From an uncultured Pelagibacteraceae bacterium (lineage in GTDB: Bacteria > Pseudomonadota > Alphaproteobacteria > Pelagibacterales > AG-422-B15), in NCBI GenBank assembly GCA_902564295.1, contig CACFAO010000005.1, forward strand, positions 1 through 64,000: a DNA stretch of 64,000 nt. Direction: 5' to 3'. Positions 16,941 to 26,318 of this stretch are shown in pieces. Under the pieces are notes generated by a model, which saw nothing but the letters and a program-made list of their open reading frames with translations, had not been told where the DNA came from and made no database searches. Numbering within the stretch: the stretch's first letter is position 1; each line of letters begins with the position of its first letter. The position numbers were made by a program, and so were the translations under genes.

Positions 16941-18638
16941 TTAATCTTCTTTTTTGTCTCTGCCAAGAGCTTTTCCTAGAATAGCTCCTAAGGAAGCACC
17001 AGAATCTTTAGACCCATATTTTTCCATTGCTTCTTTTTCAATTTCCTCTTCCATAACTCTTATCGATAAGCTTATTTTATAGTTTGCTGTATCAAAACTT
17101 GTAATTGATGCATCTAATTTATCATTTTTTGCCCATCGGTCTGGTCGAGCATCTGGCTTTCTAAGAGCCAGTTCAGATTTTTTAATAATTGTTACAGGCC
17201 CCTTATCACCTATTTTAACTTTAACTCCATAATCACCAGTTTCAATTACACTGCAAGTTACAATATCACCTTTTGTTTTATTTTTGATTTCATCAAAAGG
17301 ATTACCTTCCACTTCTCTAACTGATAAAGCTACTTTCTCATTATCATGTGAAATTATCTTTACCTTTAATGCGTCACCAATTTTATACTTTTTAATTTCC
17401 TCTTTAGGATCCGCTTCCCATGACAAGTCCTTGCTGAATATTGCTCCATCAATTTCACCATCAATGTTGCAGAATATTATTCCCTCTTTAATATTAGAAA
17501 TAGAAGTATCAAATATTTTTCCAACTGGATATTCCTTACTGAATTTTTGCCATGGATTAGGGGTTAATTGCTTTATTCCAAGACTCAATCTTCTTTTTTC
17601 ATGATCTATTTCAAGAATTTGGCAATCAACAGATTGTGACCTTGCAAAAAGATTTCCTGGTTTTGAGTTTTGTTTTGAACTCCAAGTCAACATATCTTTA
17701 TGACATAATCCTTCAACTCCATTTTCAATTTCAATGAATATTCCGTAATCTGTAACATTAGTAACTACTCCTGTTACTTTATCATTCACATTAAACTTAT
17801 CTTTAACTTTATTCCATGGATCAGCTTCAAGTTGTTTCATGCCAACAGATACACGATTTTTTTCCGGATCAACTTTAATAATTTTGACTTTTACTTGCTG
17901 ATCAATTTTTAAAACTTCTGAGGGGTGTCCTATTCGTTTATATGTTATATCACTACTATGCAGCAGTGAGTCATAACTACCTAAGTCAACAAATGCGCCG
18001 TAATCTGTAATTGCCTTAATTTTACCATCAACTATATCTCCAAGCTTTAGCTGTAAAAATCTTTCTTCTCTCACTTCTTTGTGCATCTCTTCAAGAACAG
18101 CCCTTCGACTGACAACAATATTATTTCTTTTAAGGTCCATTTTTAAAATTTTGAATTTTTGAGGCACATCAATCAAATGACTGACATCTCTAACTGGCCT
18201 TGTGTCGATTTGACTGCCAGGTAAAAAAGCTGTTACTCCTATTTCACAAGATAATCCACCTTTAACTTTTCCAGTTATCACTCCTTCTACAAGCTCACCT
18301 GCCTCAAAAGATTTCTCAACCTCACTCCATATTTCTTTTGATTTAGCTTTTGATCTTGAAAGTATGCAATCTCCATTATGATTTTCAATTTTATCTAAAT
18401 ATACGTCGATTGTATCTCCGATTGACAGTTCCTTTTGGTCTTTTTGAAATGCAAACTCACGTTTAGATATTCTTCCTTCAACTTTAGCTCCAATATCAAC
18501 TATGATTGCATCGTCTTCAATTTCAGCAATTGTACCTTTAATTATTGTACCTTCTTTTAATTTATTTTTATTTATGGATTCTGCTAGTAATGAGTCAAAT
18601 TCTGTTGAATGGATTTCATTTAAAGACTCTTGTTTCAT
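16941..18638 (-). CDS. rpsA: 30S ribosomal protein S1
   Basis: 565 residues with six S1 (OB-fold) repeats; repeats 3 and 4 are the clearest, with GAFVDLG and GIFIEI plus the SVGMKQLEADPW and SLGIKQLTPNPW repeat ends. S1 binds mRNA on the 30S subunit and helps initiation, which matters in a genome with few strong Shine-Dalgarno sequences. The C-terminus ends with a charged GRDKKED tail. It lies between cmk and ihfB. Confidence 0.96.
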   Translation of the reverse strand: MKQESLNEIHSTEFDSLLAESINKNKLKEGTIIKGTIAEIEDDAIIVDIGAKVEGRISKREFAFQKDQKELSIGDTIDVYLDKIENHNGDCILSRSKAKSKEIWSEVEKSFEAGELVEGVITGKVKGGLSCEIGVTAFLPGSQIDTRPVRDVSHLIDVPQKFKILKMDLKRNNIVVSRRAVLEEMHKEVREERFLQLKLGDIVDGKIKAITDYGAFVDLGSYDSLLHSSDITYKRIGHPSEVLKIDQQVKVKIIKVDPEKNRVSVGMKQLEADPWNKVKDKFNVNDKVTGVVTNVTDYGIFIEIENGVEGLCHKDMLTWSSKQNSKPGNLFARSQSVDCQILEIDHEKRRLSLGIKQLTPNPWQKFSKEYPVGKIFDTSISNIKEGIIFCNIDGEIDGAIFSKDLSWEADPKEEIKKYKIGDALKVKIISHDNEKVALSVREVEGNPFDEIKNKTKGDIVTCSVIETGDYGVKVKIGDKGPVTIIKKSELALRKPDARPDRWAKNDKLDASITSFDTANYKISLSIRVMEEEIEKEAMEKYGSKDSGASLGAILGKALGRDKKED

Positions 18639-18641
18639 ATA

Positions 18642-19277
18642 TTATCTTTTTTTTATTATCTTATTTATTGCATTAAAAACCTGTTCTATATCAAGATAAC
18701 TTGTATCTAGCAATACCGAATTTACTGCAGGCTTAAGTGGGGCTGTTTTTCTATTTAGATCACGTAAATCTCTAGCAACTATTTCTTTATATACATAATT
18801 TAAGCTTACTTTTCCGCCCTTTTTTAAAATTTGATCACACCTTCTTTTTGCCCTGATCATTGCATCAGCCCATAAGAAAAATTTATAATTTGCACCTGGA
18901 AATATTTCTGTACCTATATCTCTTCCCTCGATAATTGCATATTTGTTACCTTTTGCATATTTTTTTGGGTATTCTTTTTGGAATTTCATTAATTGGTTTC
19001 TAAGATACTTTTTAGCAGATATTTTTGATGCTATTTTATCTATTTCACTCGAGTATAGTTCTCTAGAATTTAAATCTATTTCTTTGATAGCTCGAGCACA
19101 CCTGAGTATTTTTTGCTTATTCGAAAGATTAATGTTTTTAATTTTAATCTGGAAGGCAATTGCACGATATAATTTTCCGCTGTTTAGATAAGGCGAATTG
19201 TAATAATCTGATATTTTTTCTGCAATCGTAGATTTTCCTACTGATGCTGGCCCGTCAATTGCTATAATCATAACCAT
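18642..19277 (-). CDS. cmk: Cytidylate kinase
   Basis: 211 residues; phosphorylates CMP/dCMP with ATP. The P-loop is GPASVGKST (residues 9-17). YLNSGKLYRAIA, IEGRDIGTEIFPGA and RDLRDLNRKTAPLKPA match the NMP-binding and lid regions. A second ATG two codons in would also serve as start. It begins seven bases after the aroA stop and is followed by rpsA, the standard cmk-rpsA pair. Confidence 0.94.
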   Translation of the reverse strand: MVMIIAIDGPASVGKSTIAEKISDYYNSPYLNSGKLYRAIAFQIKIKNINLSNKQKILRCARAIKEIDLNSRELYSSEIDKIASKISAKKYLRNQLMKFQKEYPKKYAKGNKYAIIEGRDIGTEIFPGANYKFFLWADAMIRAKRRCDQILKKGGKVSLNYVYKEIVARDLRDLNRKTAPLKPAVNSVLLDTSYLDIEQVFNAINKIIKKR

Positions 19278-19284
19278 CAGTAGT

Positions 19285-20565
19285 TTATAACAAATAGTTT
19301 AAATGTTTTTCAAAGTCAGGGTAACTAATAGAAATACATTTCTTATTGTCTATTGTTAATTTTTGACCACAAAGAATATTTAAAATAGAGAATGACATTG
19401 CAATCCTGTGGTCATCGAATGATTTTATTTTTATTCTTTTATCTATATTTAGTTTTCCTCCATAGATTGTTAAGTTATTATCTTTTTCTCTAATCTCTAT
19501 TCCAACTTTTTTAAGATTGTAAATTATACTTTTTATTCTATCACTTTCTTTGTGTCTTAGCTCTTCTACTCCCTTCATAATAGTTTTGCCTTTCGCTTGA
19601 GATGCAGCAATTGATAAAATCGGGTATTCATCTATTAGAAATGCTGATTTGGAAGATGGAACGTTCACTCCTTTCAATACACTGTATTTAACTTGGATAT
19701 TACCAACATCTTCTCCACATATTTTTTTTGTTTTTTTAACTTTTATTTTTCCTCCCATATTTTTTAATACATCTAGGAATGCGATCCTTGTGGGATTTAA
19801 CATTACATTTTTTACAGTAATACTTGATCTTGGTATTATTAAAGCTCCTACAATGAAGAAGGATGCACTTGAAGGATCACCAGCAACCTCAATATCTTTA
19901 GCTTTTATTTCATACGGCCCATTTAATTCAATTTGTTTAACTTTATTGCTGAGTCTTCTTATTTTAAAGTTGACATCTAAATATCTTAGAAGCTTTTCAG
20001 TATGATCTCTTGTTGGAGTATTCTCAATAATTTTTGTTTTTCCATGAACATTAAGTGCTGCTAGAATTAGAGCTGATTTTATCTGTGCAGAGGCTTTTAG
20101 CACATTTAGTTTCATTGGTAATAATTGTTCTGTTCCTGAGATTAGTAACGGTAGATAATTTTTATTTGTAAGATGAACATCAGCCCCCATCTTTTCCAAG
20201 TATTTAGTCACTCTTGACATAGATCTTTTACTAAGGGAGCTATCACCAATAAAAGTGCATGTAATAGGATTTGATGAAACAGCACCAATCATAAGTCTCG
20301 CTGTTGTTCCGCTATTACCGCAATTTAGTGAACTATCTGGCTCAATAAACCCATTAGTACCATTACCATAAACTATCCAATTATTTTCTTCTTTTATAAT
20401 TTTTACACCTAAGGCTTCTAATATTTTAAGTGTTCGCATCACATCATCAGACTCTAATAGATTGGAAATTTTTGCCTTGCCAGTAGACATAGCAGATAAT
20501 ATTAGAGCTCTGTGCGAAATAGACTTATCGCCAGAGATCTTTAATGTACCTTTCAATTTTAACAC
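19285..20565 (-). CDS. aroA: 3-phosphoshikimate 1-carboxyvinyltransferase (EPSP synthase)
   Basis: 426 residues; joins shikimate 3-phosphate and PEP in aromatic amino acid synthesis. The conserved GDKSISHRALILSA, LNCGNSGTTARLM, LSKRSM, GDPSSASFF, ELRHKESDRI and DDHRIAMSF blocks are all present. The glycine of the NSGTTAR block is followed by the residues expected of the class rather than an obvious resistance variant. It is the first gene of the minus-strand operon, and its start faces the FYDLN protein gene across 97 bases that probably hold both promoters. Confidence 0.96.
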   Translation of the reverse strand: MLKLKGTLKISGDKSISHRALILSAMSTGKAKISNLLESDDVMRTLKILEALGVKIIKEENNWIVYGNGTNGFIEPDSSLNCGNSGTTARLMIGAVSSNPITCTFIGDSSLSKRSMSRVTKYLEKMGADVHLTNKNYLPLLISGTEQLLPMKLNVLKASAQIKSALILAALNVHGKTKIIENTPTRDHTEKLLRYLDVNFKIRRLSNKVKQIELNGPYEIKAKDIEVAGDPSSASFFIVGALIIPRSSITVKNVMLNPTRIAFLDVLKNMGGKIKVKKTKKICGEDVGNIQVKYSVLKGVNVPSSKSAFLIDEYPILSIAASQAKGKTIMKGVEELRHKESDRIKSIIYNLKKVGIEIREKDNNLTIYGGKLNIDKRIKIKSFDDHRIAMSFSILNILCGQKLTIDNKKCISISYPDFEKHLNYLL

Positions 20566-20662
20566 TTTTATATTGTCAATTTATCTTGTTAGTCTAAAGT
20601 TATATATTATTTATTTTTGAGTTGTATCAAAATTTTATATCATAAATATTAAAGGACCGATT

Positions 20663-21031
20663 ATGCCGAAAGTTGAGTGGGGGAAAAAAGTAGTTTGCTC
20701 TAATTGTGAAACAAAGTTTTATGATTTAAATAGAAAGCCTGCAATCTGTCCAAGCTGTGGAACTGAGTATATCGATCTTACCATGGACACGGTCACTGCA
20801 AACCCAAAACAAGTTTTTATTGATGAAGTGGACACAGCTTCTGATAATAACTTAGTTGGAAGTGATGCCTCAGAGTCTATTGCTGAAGTTGAGGATATTG
20901 AAATGGAAGACGCGATCGATGAAGATACTATTAGTCTTGAAGATTCTGAAAGTGATGTTCAAGTAATATCAGATGAAGTTGATGACTTAGATATTGTCGA
21001 GAATAATCCTGAAGATATTGAAGAACAGTAG
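20663..21031 (+). CDS. FYDLN-acid (TIGR02300 family) protein
   Basis: 122 residues. A two-CxxC zinc ribbon (CSNCETKFYDLNRKPAICPSCG) is followed by a strongly acidic, low-complexity tail of Asp/Glu. This is the TIGR02300 or FYDLN-acid family, almost limited to alphaproteobacteria and usually found beside aroA. Its function is not known; zinc binding is inferred from the cysteines. It is followed within two bases by tRNA-Ala and may share its transcript. Confidence 0.92.
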   Translation: MPKVEWGKKVVCSNCETKFYDLNRKPAICPSCGTEYIDLTMDTVTANPKQVFIDEVDTASDNNLVGSDASESIAEVEDIEMEDAIDEDTISLEDSESDVQVISDEVDDLDIVENNPEDIEEQ

Positions 21032-21033
21032 CT

Positions 21034-21109
21034 GGGGCTATAGCTCATCTGGGAGAGCGCGTCGCTGGCAGTGACGAGGTGGTCGGTTCGAGTCCGACTA
21101 GCTCCACCA
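21034..21109 (+). tRNA. tRNA-Ala (GGC anticodon)
   Basis: A 76-base cloverleaf: acceptor GGGGCTA pairs with TAGCTCC (one G-T), D arm GCTC/GAGC, anticodon stem CGTCG/TGACG with loop CTGGCAG giving anticodon GGC, T arm GTCGG-TTCGAGT-CCGAC, and an encoded CCA end. It reads Ala codons GCC/GCU. The CCA abuts the stop codon of convergent lptB, leaving no space for a terminator. Confidence 0.95.
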
Positions 21110-21862
21110 TTAGTATTTAAAGGAGTCCCCTAAATAAAATTTCCTTGCATCTTTGTTACCAAGTATCTTATCACTTTCACCTTCCGCAATTATTTCTCCT
21201 GAGTGCATCACGTACGAATAATCACAAATATCTAATACTTCTCTGACATTATGATCAGTTATTAAAACTCCTATGTTCTTATTCATTAATTGCTTAATTA
21301 GTGCTTTTATATCGTCAATACCAATAGGATCGACGCCTGCCGTTGGTTCATCCATTAATATAATACTTGGATCTGAGCATAAACATCTGGCAATTTCAGT
21401 TCTTCTTCTTTCACCACCACTTAACATATGAGGCATCGCTCTCCTAAGATGGGTAAGAGAAAACTCTGTAAGTAATTCCTCTAATATATTTTGTTTTTGG
21501 TCCTTTGGATGACTTTGCGTTTCAAGTATCGAAAGTAAATTATCTTCTACTGAAAGACCTCTAAAAATTGATGGTTGCTGAGGTAAAAATCCAATTCCTA
21601 ATTTTGCTCTTTTGTACATTGGTAGAGATGTAAGGTGCTTATCATCAAGTAATATTTCACCGCCATCACAATCAATTAATCCCATTATCATATAAAATAT
21701 TGTTGTTTTACCAGCACCATTTGGTCCTAATAATCCTATTGTTTCTCCCCTTCGAAGCTTAAGACTCACATCCCTCACTATTTGTTTTTGTGATAGAGAT
21801 TTTCTAAGATTATTAACTATAAGGCCATTATTCGTTGAGACTAATTTAGGTTTAGATTTCAT
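21110..21862 (-). CDS. lptB: LPS export ABC transporter ATP-binding protein LptB
   Basis: 250 residues. Walker A GPNGAGKTT (about 46-54), Q-loop LPQQPSIF, ABC signature LSGGERRRTEIAR, Walker B ILMDEPTAGVDP and the switch His in ITDHNVRE are all seen. LptB powers extraction of lipopolysaccharide from the inner membrane with LptFGC. The neighbours lptA, lptC and kdsD confirm the role. No rpoN follows, unlike many relatives; instead tRNA-Ala is convergent. Confidence 0.94.
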   Translation of the reverse strand: MKSKPKLVSTNNGLIVNNLRKSLSQKQIVRDVSLKLRRGETIGLLGPNGAGKTTIFYMIMGLIDCDGGEILLDDKHLTSLPMYKRAKLGIGFLPQQPSIFRGLSVEDNLLSILETQSHPKDQKQNILEELLTEFSLTHLRRAMPHMLSGGERRRTEIARCLCSDPSIILMDEPTAGVDPIGIDDIKALIKQLMNKNIGVLITDHNVREVLDICDYSYVMHSGEIIAEGESDKILGNKDARKFYLGDSFKY

Positions 21863-21867
21863 AACAG

Positions 21868-22317
21868 TTATTTGCTTATTATGTATGCTTCAACTTTATT
21901 ACTTGCATTGCTTTTCATTATACTCGTAGAGTTTTTTATATCTAGGAATAATTCGTCGCATCGAACAAGATTATTATCTTCAAAGACTTCAACGTTACCA
22001 GATAAAACAACTTCAGCTAAAACTGGAGAGTATTCCCCACTTTCTCCTGTTGCTGTAATTCCCTGATTAATTATTTTGACATTTTTTTCAGCAATCATTT
22101 GTTCTATCTCATTTTTGCTATCATTAATTTTTATAATCAATTCATCAGCCCATAATTCTAAATCCAGATTATGTGCATAAACATTTCCTGAAAATTTAGA
22201 AATATTTTTTTCTCTATCAATCTCTAGATTATCAGAAGTAATTTTAATATTATTCGAATAACTATTTGCAATAAATAATAAATTAAAAAAAAATATATAT
22301 ATTAAGTCTTTAAGCAT
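21868..22317 (-). CDS. lptA: LptA-like periplasmic LPS transport protein
   Basis: 149 residues with an N-terminal signal (LIYIFFFNLLFIANSYS) and a single OstA/LptA beta-jellyroll region: ITSDNLEIDREKNISKFSGNV, then repeated short strands with the pattern of N-V-x-I and SGNVEV. LptA bridges the periplasm between LptC and LptD. Position between lptC and lptB supports the call; sequence identity in this family is low. Confidence 0.85.
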   Translation of the reverse strand: MLKDLIYIFFFNLLFIANSYSNNIKITSDNLEIDREKNISKFSGNVYAHNLDLELWADELIIKINDSKNEIEQMIAEKNVKIINQGITATGESGEYSPVLAEVVLSGNVEVFEDNNLVRCDELFLDIKNSTSIMKSNASNKVEAYIISK

Positions 22318-22830
22318 TTATTTATTATTTACAATAACAGACAAAACATTACCTAAATATTTAATATTATTAAAATTATCAGTTATAATAGAACTATCTG
22401 CGTGTATTAATCCTTCACTACTTTCATGACTAACATTATTACTTAACATTATAATACCGTTTCTCATGTCGAACGTCGCATGATCCGACTTAATCTTTTC
22501 TCCTTCATCAGTATAAAAATAAATATTTTCTTCTAACTCGATAAATTTTTTTATTTGAGAGAATTTTCCCTTATCAGCTTCCAAATAAATCCATTTTCCG
22601 TTTTCATTAGACTTAAATTTACCCTCTACTACAAAAAGCTCTAAATACTCATCAGATTTAAGTCCTTTTTTTGCCTTAATTTCATATATCCTATCATTTA
22701 GTCCTTTTTCTGAGAACTTTGGATTATCTATTTCAACAATTAATTCATCACTAATTGAAATAAAAGTTGTTAAACATAAAACAAAAATGACTGAGAAATA
22801 AAGATTTATATTATAAAGTTTAATTAACAT
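22318..22830 (-). CDS. lptC: LptC-like LPS transport protein
   Basis: 170 residues: one N-terminal membrane helix (residues about 8-27) and a periplasmic beta-jellyroll with IYEIKAKKGLKSD, the E-G-K-F strand and the HATFDMRNGIIMLSNNV motif (D-x-x-N-G) seen in LptC. It hands LPS from LptBFG to LptA. It overlaps kdsD by 11 bases and abuts lptA. Confidence 0.85.
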   Translation of the reverse strand: MLIKLYNINLYFSVIFVLCLTTFISISDELIVEIDNPKFSEKGLNDRIYEIKAKKGLKSDEYLELFVVEGKFKSNENGKWIYLEADKGKFSQIKKFIELEENIYFYTDEGEKIKSDHATFDMRNGIIMLSNNVSHESSEGLIHADSSIITDNFNNIKYLGNVLSVIVNNK

Positions 22831-23785
22831 ACCTTAAGCAATCGTGAATGTGAATAATTCCAACAGGAGATTTCTTTTTTTTTGCATCAATTACAAATAA
22901 ACAAGTAATTTTATTTTTATTCATTGTATTCAAAGCATCTATAACAAGTAAATCTTTTACAATTAATTTTGGTTTAGATGTCATAATCATTTTTGCCTTT
23001 AGATCAAAAAAATATTTATTAATATTTCTTCTCAAATCACCGTCAGTAATTATTCCAATAAGTTCATTTTTCTTATTTTTAACCCCAACGTGGCCGAATG
23101 ATTTTCTTGTCATTTCAATTAAAATGGATTTCATATTCGCATTTTCAGAGACAATAGGCATTTTTTTATTTGAATGCATAATTTCTTTTACCTGTAGCAT
23201 CTGAAGTCCTAATGATCCACCGGGATGCAATTTTTTATAATCTGACATTTTGAAATTCTTTAATTTCATTAAGGAAACACACAAAGCATCACCAATAATC
23301 AGAGCCATTGTTGTTGATGTTGTTGGAGCTAACCCAATAGAGCAAGCTTCTGCAGCATTTGGAATAATTAAGCTTATATTTGAAGCTTTTATTAACTCAC
23401 TTTCGGAGTTAGAGGAAATTCCAATTATTGAAATTGAATTTTTTTTTGCAAAACTAAGAATATTAGACAACTCATTGCTATTTCCCGAATTCGATATTAC
23501 AATTAGTGCATCTTTATTTGATATTACTCCCAAATCGCCATGACTCATATCGGTAGGAGAACAATATTGAGATGGCGTTCCAGTCGAACTCATTGTGCTT
23601 GATATCTTACTTGCAATATGACCAGATTTTCCTACGCCTGTAATAATAACCCTACCTTTCACCTTTGCGAGGGCTTTTACTGCTCTATCAAAATTCTTAT
23701 CAATTGTTTTATTTAGTTTTCTTATACCTTTGAGTTCGGTGTTTATAACCTCTATCCCATTATTTATAATTCTACTTCTTTTCAT
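22820..23785 (-). CDS. kdsD: Arabinose-5-phosphate isomerase (KdsD/KpsF)
   Basis: 321 residues. An N-terminal SIS sugar-isomerase domain (GVGKSGHIASKISSTMSSTG, the TDMSHGDLG motif, ISNSGNSNEL and APTTSTT) is followed by two CBS repeats (about residues 200-320). It converts ribulose 5-phosphate to arabinose 5-phosphate, the precursor of Kdo for LPS. It lies between rnd and lptC, the common alphaproteobacterial cluster. Confidence 0.93.
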   Translation of the reverse strand: MKRSRIINNGIEVINTELKGIRKLNKTIDKNFDRAVKALAKVKGRVIITGVGKSGHIASKISSTMSSTGTPSQYCSPTDMSHGDLGVISNKDALIVISNSGNSNELSNILSFAKKNSISIIGISSNSESELIKASNISLIIPNAAEACSIGLAPTTSTTMALIIGDALCVSLMKLKNFKMSDYKKLHPGGSLGLQMLQVKEIMHSNKKMPIVSENANMKSILIEMTRKSFGHVGVKNKKNELIGIITDGDLRRNINKYFFDLKAKMIMTSKPKLIVKDLLVIDALNTMNKNKITCLFVIDAKKKKSPVGIIHIHDCLRYVN

Positions 23786-23787
23786 TT

Positions 23788-24399
23788 TTAACTTGAATGT
23801 GAAAATATGTCATTGTTCCAGCCTCTCAAATCTAACTCAACTCGTGTTGGTAAAAATTCAATACAAGCTTGAACAAGTTGTTTTCTATTCTGTCTTTCAA
23901 GTATTTCGTCTAATTTGTTCTTAATGTCATGTAAATAAATAACATCTGTTGCAGCATAATTAATTTGTTCTTTTGACAATTGCGGATTTGACCAATCACT
24001 TGATTGTTGTTTTTTTGAAATATCTATGTTTAATAATTCTTTACATAAATCTTTATATCCATGTCCTTGAGCATAAGTTCTTGCTATCTTAGAACTGATT
24101 TTAGTGCAATAAACATTTTTTATCATAATATTTAAGTCGTGTTTTATAGCCGCTAGATCGTGCCGCGCATAATGAAAGATAAACGTTTTATCACTTCCTA
24201 ATAGTTTTTTTAGATTAGGAGCATGAAAGTTTTTGTCGACAAATTGAACTAAATGACAATCGCTTTCTCCATCAAAGAGTTGTATTAAGCAAAGAGGATC
24301 TCGGTTTGGTTGAAGCCCCATCATTTCACAATCTGCAGCGACAATATTTGAAAAGTCAATGTCGTCACTTAAATCATTTTTATGTAAAATAGTTTGCAT
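23788..24399 (-). CDS. rnd: Ribonuclease D, short form
   Basis: 203 residues consisting only of the DEDDy exonuclease domain: AADCEMMG (D23, E25), FHYARHDLAAIKHDL (second Asp), and NYAATDVIYLHDI (Tyr and final Asp). The HRDC domains of the E. coli enzyme are missing, as is usual for the short alphaproteobacterial form. It trims tRNA and other RNA 3' ends. It is placed two bases upstream of kdsD. Confidence 0.9.
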   Translation of the reverse strand: MQTILHKNDLSDDIDFSNIVAADCEMMGLQPNRDPLCLIQLFDGESDCHLVQFVDKNFHAPNLKKLLGSDKTFIFHYARHDLAAIKHDLNIMIKNVYCTKISSKIARTYAQGHGYKDLCKELLNIDISKKQQSSDWSNPQLSKEQINYAATDVIYLHDIKNKLDEILERQNRKQLVQACIEFLPTRVELDLRGWNNDIFSHSS

Positions 24400-24452
24400 T
24401 GTTTAAGATTTACTCTATTTCAAAACTGTACATAAAGGTATATTTTAAAAAT

Positions 24453-25358
24453 ATGAAGAAAAAAACGATCACACTAATTGGCGGATCTGGGTTTTTGGCT
24501 AAATATTGTATTTCCGAACTTCTGAAGGAGGGTCACAATCTAAAAATTGTATGCAGAAACCCCCATTTGGCCGGTCACTTGAGAATGATGGCGCCAATAG
24601 AACAATTAGATATTGTAAAAGGCAACATTATGCTTAAGCATACAATTGAGTCATATATAAAAAACTCTGATATCGTCATTAATTTTGTAGGTGTTCTAAA
24701 TGATAGTTCTGGTGGTCAGTCTTTTAGAAATTGTCATTCTTTAGGACCTAAAAATATCGCAGATTTATGTGCAAAACATAAGGTTGAGAAATTCATCCAT
24801 TTTTCATCCATTGGAGCCGATATCAAAAGTGACTCAAAATACCAACAATCAAAAGGTTTAGGAGAGCAAAACATTCAAAAGATTTATCCCAACTCAATCA
24901 TAATCAGACCATCAATAGTTTTTGGACCTGGTGACGGTTTCTTTTCAGTTCAAGCCAAATTATTAAAAAGTTTACCTGTTGTCCCGTTATTTGCTAATAA
25001 CAAATACCAATGTGTTTATGTTAAAGATATCGCTACAGCTATAAATATACTTATTTTGGATGAAAAATATAACGGCAAGATTTTTGAATTTGGTGGACCA
25101 GAAAAAATGAGTCTAAAAGAAATATACCAATTAATTTTAGACACTTTAAAAATTAAAAGACTGATAGTTCCGATCCCTTTGTCTTTTGCAAACTTTATTG
25201 CATTTATGATGTTGCCCTTACCTTCCCCACTTATAACGTTTGATCAAGTAAAACTTCTTAGAAAAGACAATGTCATCTCTAAAACTGAATATAATTTAGA
25301 AAAATTAGGAATTGAACCAAGTTCACCAAGCAGTATTATAAGTACATATATTTTATAG
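24453..25358 (+). CDS. NDUFA9-like NAD(P)-binding protein (complex I associated type)
   Basis: About 301 residues, an atypical short-chain dehydrogenase with a Rossmann motif GGSGFLAKY near the N-terminus, VINFVGVL, an HFSSIGAD active-site region lacking a clear Y-x3-K, then RPSIVFGPGDGFF and YVKDIATAI. These features match the NDUFA9/complex I NAD-binding family of alphaproteobacteria. The start at 24453 is chosen because the Rossmann strand begins four residues later; an upstream ATG at 24399 overlaps the rnd start. It ends one base before the uppP stop. Confidence 0.85.
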   Translation: MKKKTITLIGGSGFLAKYCISELLKEGHNLKIVCRNPHLAGHLRMMAPIEQLDIVKGNIMLKHTIESYIKNSDIVINFVGVLNDSSGGQSFRNCHSLGPKNIADLCAKHKVEKFIHFSSIGADIKSDSKYQQSKGLGEQNIQKIYPNSIIIRPSIVFGPGDGFFSVQAKLLKSLPVVPLFANNKYQCVYVKDIATAINILILDEKYNGKIFEFGGPEKMSLKEIYQLILDTLKIKRLIVPIPLSFANFIAFMMLPLPSPLITFDQVKLLRKDNVISKTEYNLEKLGIEPSSPSSIISTYIL

Positions 25359-25359
25359 T

Positions 25360-26157
25360 TTAAGTGAAATAAATCAAAATTATCGACCCAAGTATTATTC
25401 GATAAATTACAAACGGTATCATCGAGTTATTTTTTACCCAGTTCAATAATATACTTATTGATAAGTATGCAGTAATGAAAGAAATAATAAAACCAGATAA
25501 TAAATACAAAAAATTTATTGCAATCGAGTCACTCACTATTTCAATAGCAGGAATTGAAGCTGATATTAGTATTACTGGTATAGATAAGAGCATTGAAAAT
25601 TTTGCAGCCTCGACTCTGTTTAAACCAACTACTCGTGAACCCGTATAAACTACACCTGCTCTTGAAGCACCCGGAATAATTGCAAATATTTGGAAAAAAC
25701 CAACAAGAAGAGATTTCTTATAGGATAGATTATCCACTTTAAGACTTTCCTCGGGAGATTTAATGTCCGCAAAATAAAGAGCTAAACCAAAGACTATAGT
25801 TGATAGACCTATAAAATGTAGATTTCTAAAGATTTCAGCAAAACCAGATATATAAGCTAAGCCACCAAAAAAAATTATCGGTAATGATGCAACGATCAAA
25901 TTTTGATTTATCTTTGTTTTAGATATTTTGTTCGACGTAAGGAAAGGCATCATAAATTTAAAGAAGTTAAGTGCCTCAGTTCTAAAATAGATCAATACAG
26001 CCATCAAAGTGCCTAAATGAAGGCTTATATCGAGAGATAAATTTTCTCTTATATTCATCATTTCTGCAGTAATAAGTAAGTGAGCTGAACTTGAAATTGG
26101 TAGGAATTCAGTAATTCCTTGAATAATTGCTAAAATAACTACTGGAAAAATATGCAT
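25360..26157 (-). CDS. uppP: Undecaprenyl-diphosphatase
   Basis: 265 residues, an integral membrane phosphatase (BacA family) recycling the lipid carrier of cell-wall synthesis. The two conserved regions are present: QGITEFLPISSSAHLL near the N-terminus (catalytic Glu) and IPGASRAGVVYTGSR in the middle; the latter usually reads PGxSRSG, so one Ser is Ala. Eight hydrophobic segments fit the family. It is convergent with the NDUFA9-like gene. Confidence 0.92.
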   Translation of the reverse strand: MHIFPVVILAIIQGITEFLPISSSAHLLITAEMMNIRENLSLDISLHLGTLMAVLIYFRTEALNFFKFMMPFLTSNKISKTKINQNLIVASLPIIFFGGLAYISGFAEIFRNLHFIGLSTIVFGLALYFADIKSPEESLKVDNLSYKKSLLVGFFQIFAIIPGASRAGVVYTGSRVVGLNRVEAAKFSMLLSIPVILISASIPAIEIVSDSIAINFLYLLSGFIISFITAYLSISILLNWVKNNSMIPFVIYRIILGSIILIYFT

Positions 26158-26212
26158 AACAGATATGAAAAAAATAGAGTTTTACGCCAAATAGGCAAGC
26201 AAAAGTTCTACT

Positions 26213-26308
26213 TATGTCATAATGTATGACTATTAATATATTAATAGACTGATATAAAACTATTCAAATTATTAATGAGATTCTATATATGTCAATAATT
26301 ATGACATA
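26213..26308. promoter_or_regulatory. Two operator-like repeats before gltD
   Basis: The motif TATGTCA-N5-TATGAC occurs twice, at 26213-26230 and 26288-26305, exactly 75 bases apart (about seven helical turns). The second copy extends to a 7-bp inverted repeat TATGTCA-N7-TGACATA and overlaps a possible -10 CATAAT (26305-26310) just before the gltD ATG. This arrangement suggests cooperative binding of a dimeric regulator; its identity is not evident. Confidence 0.5.
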
Positions 26309-26318
26309 ATTAAAATTT

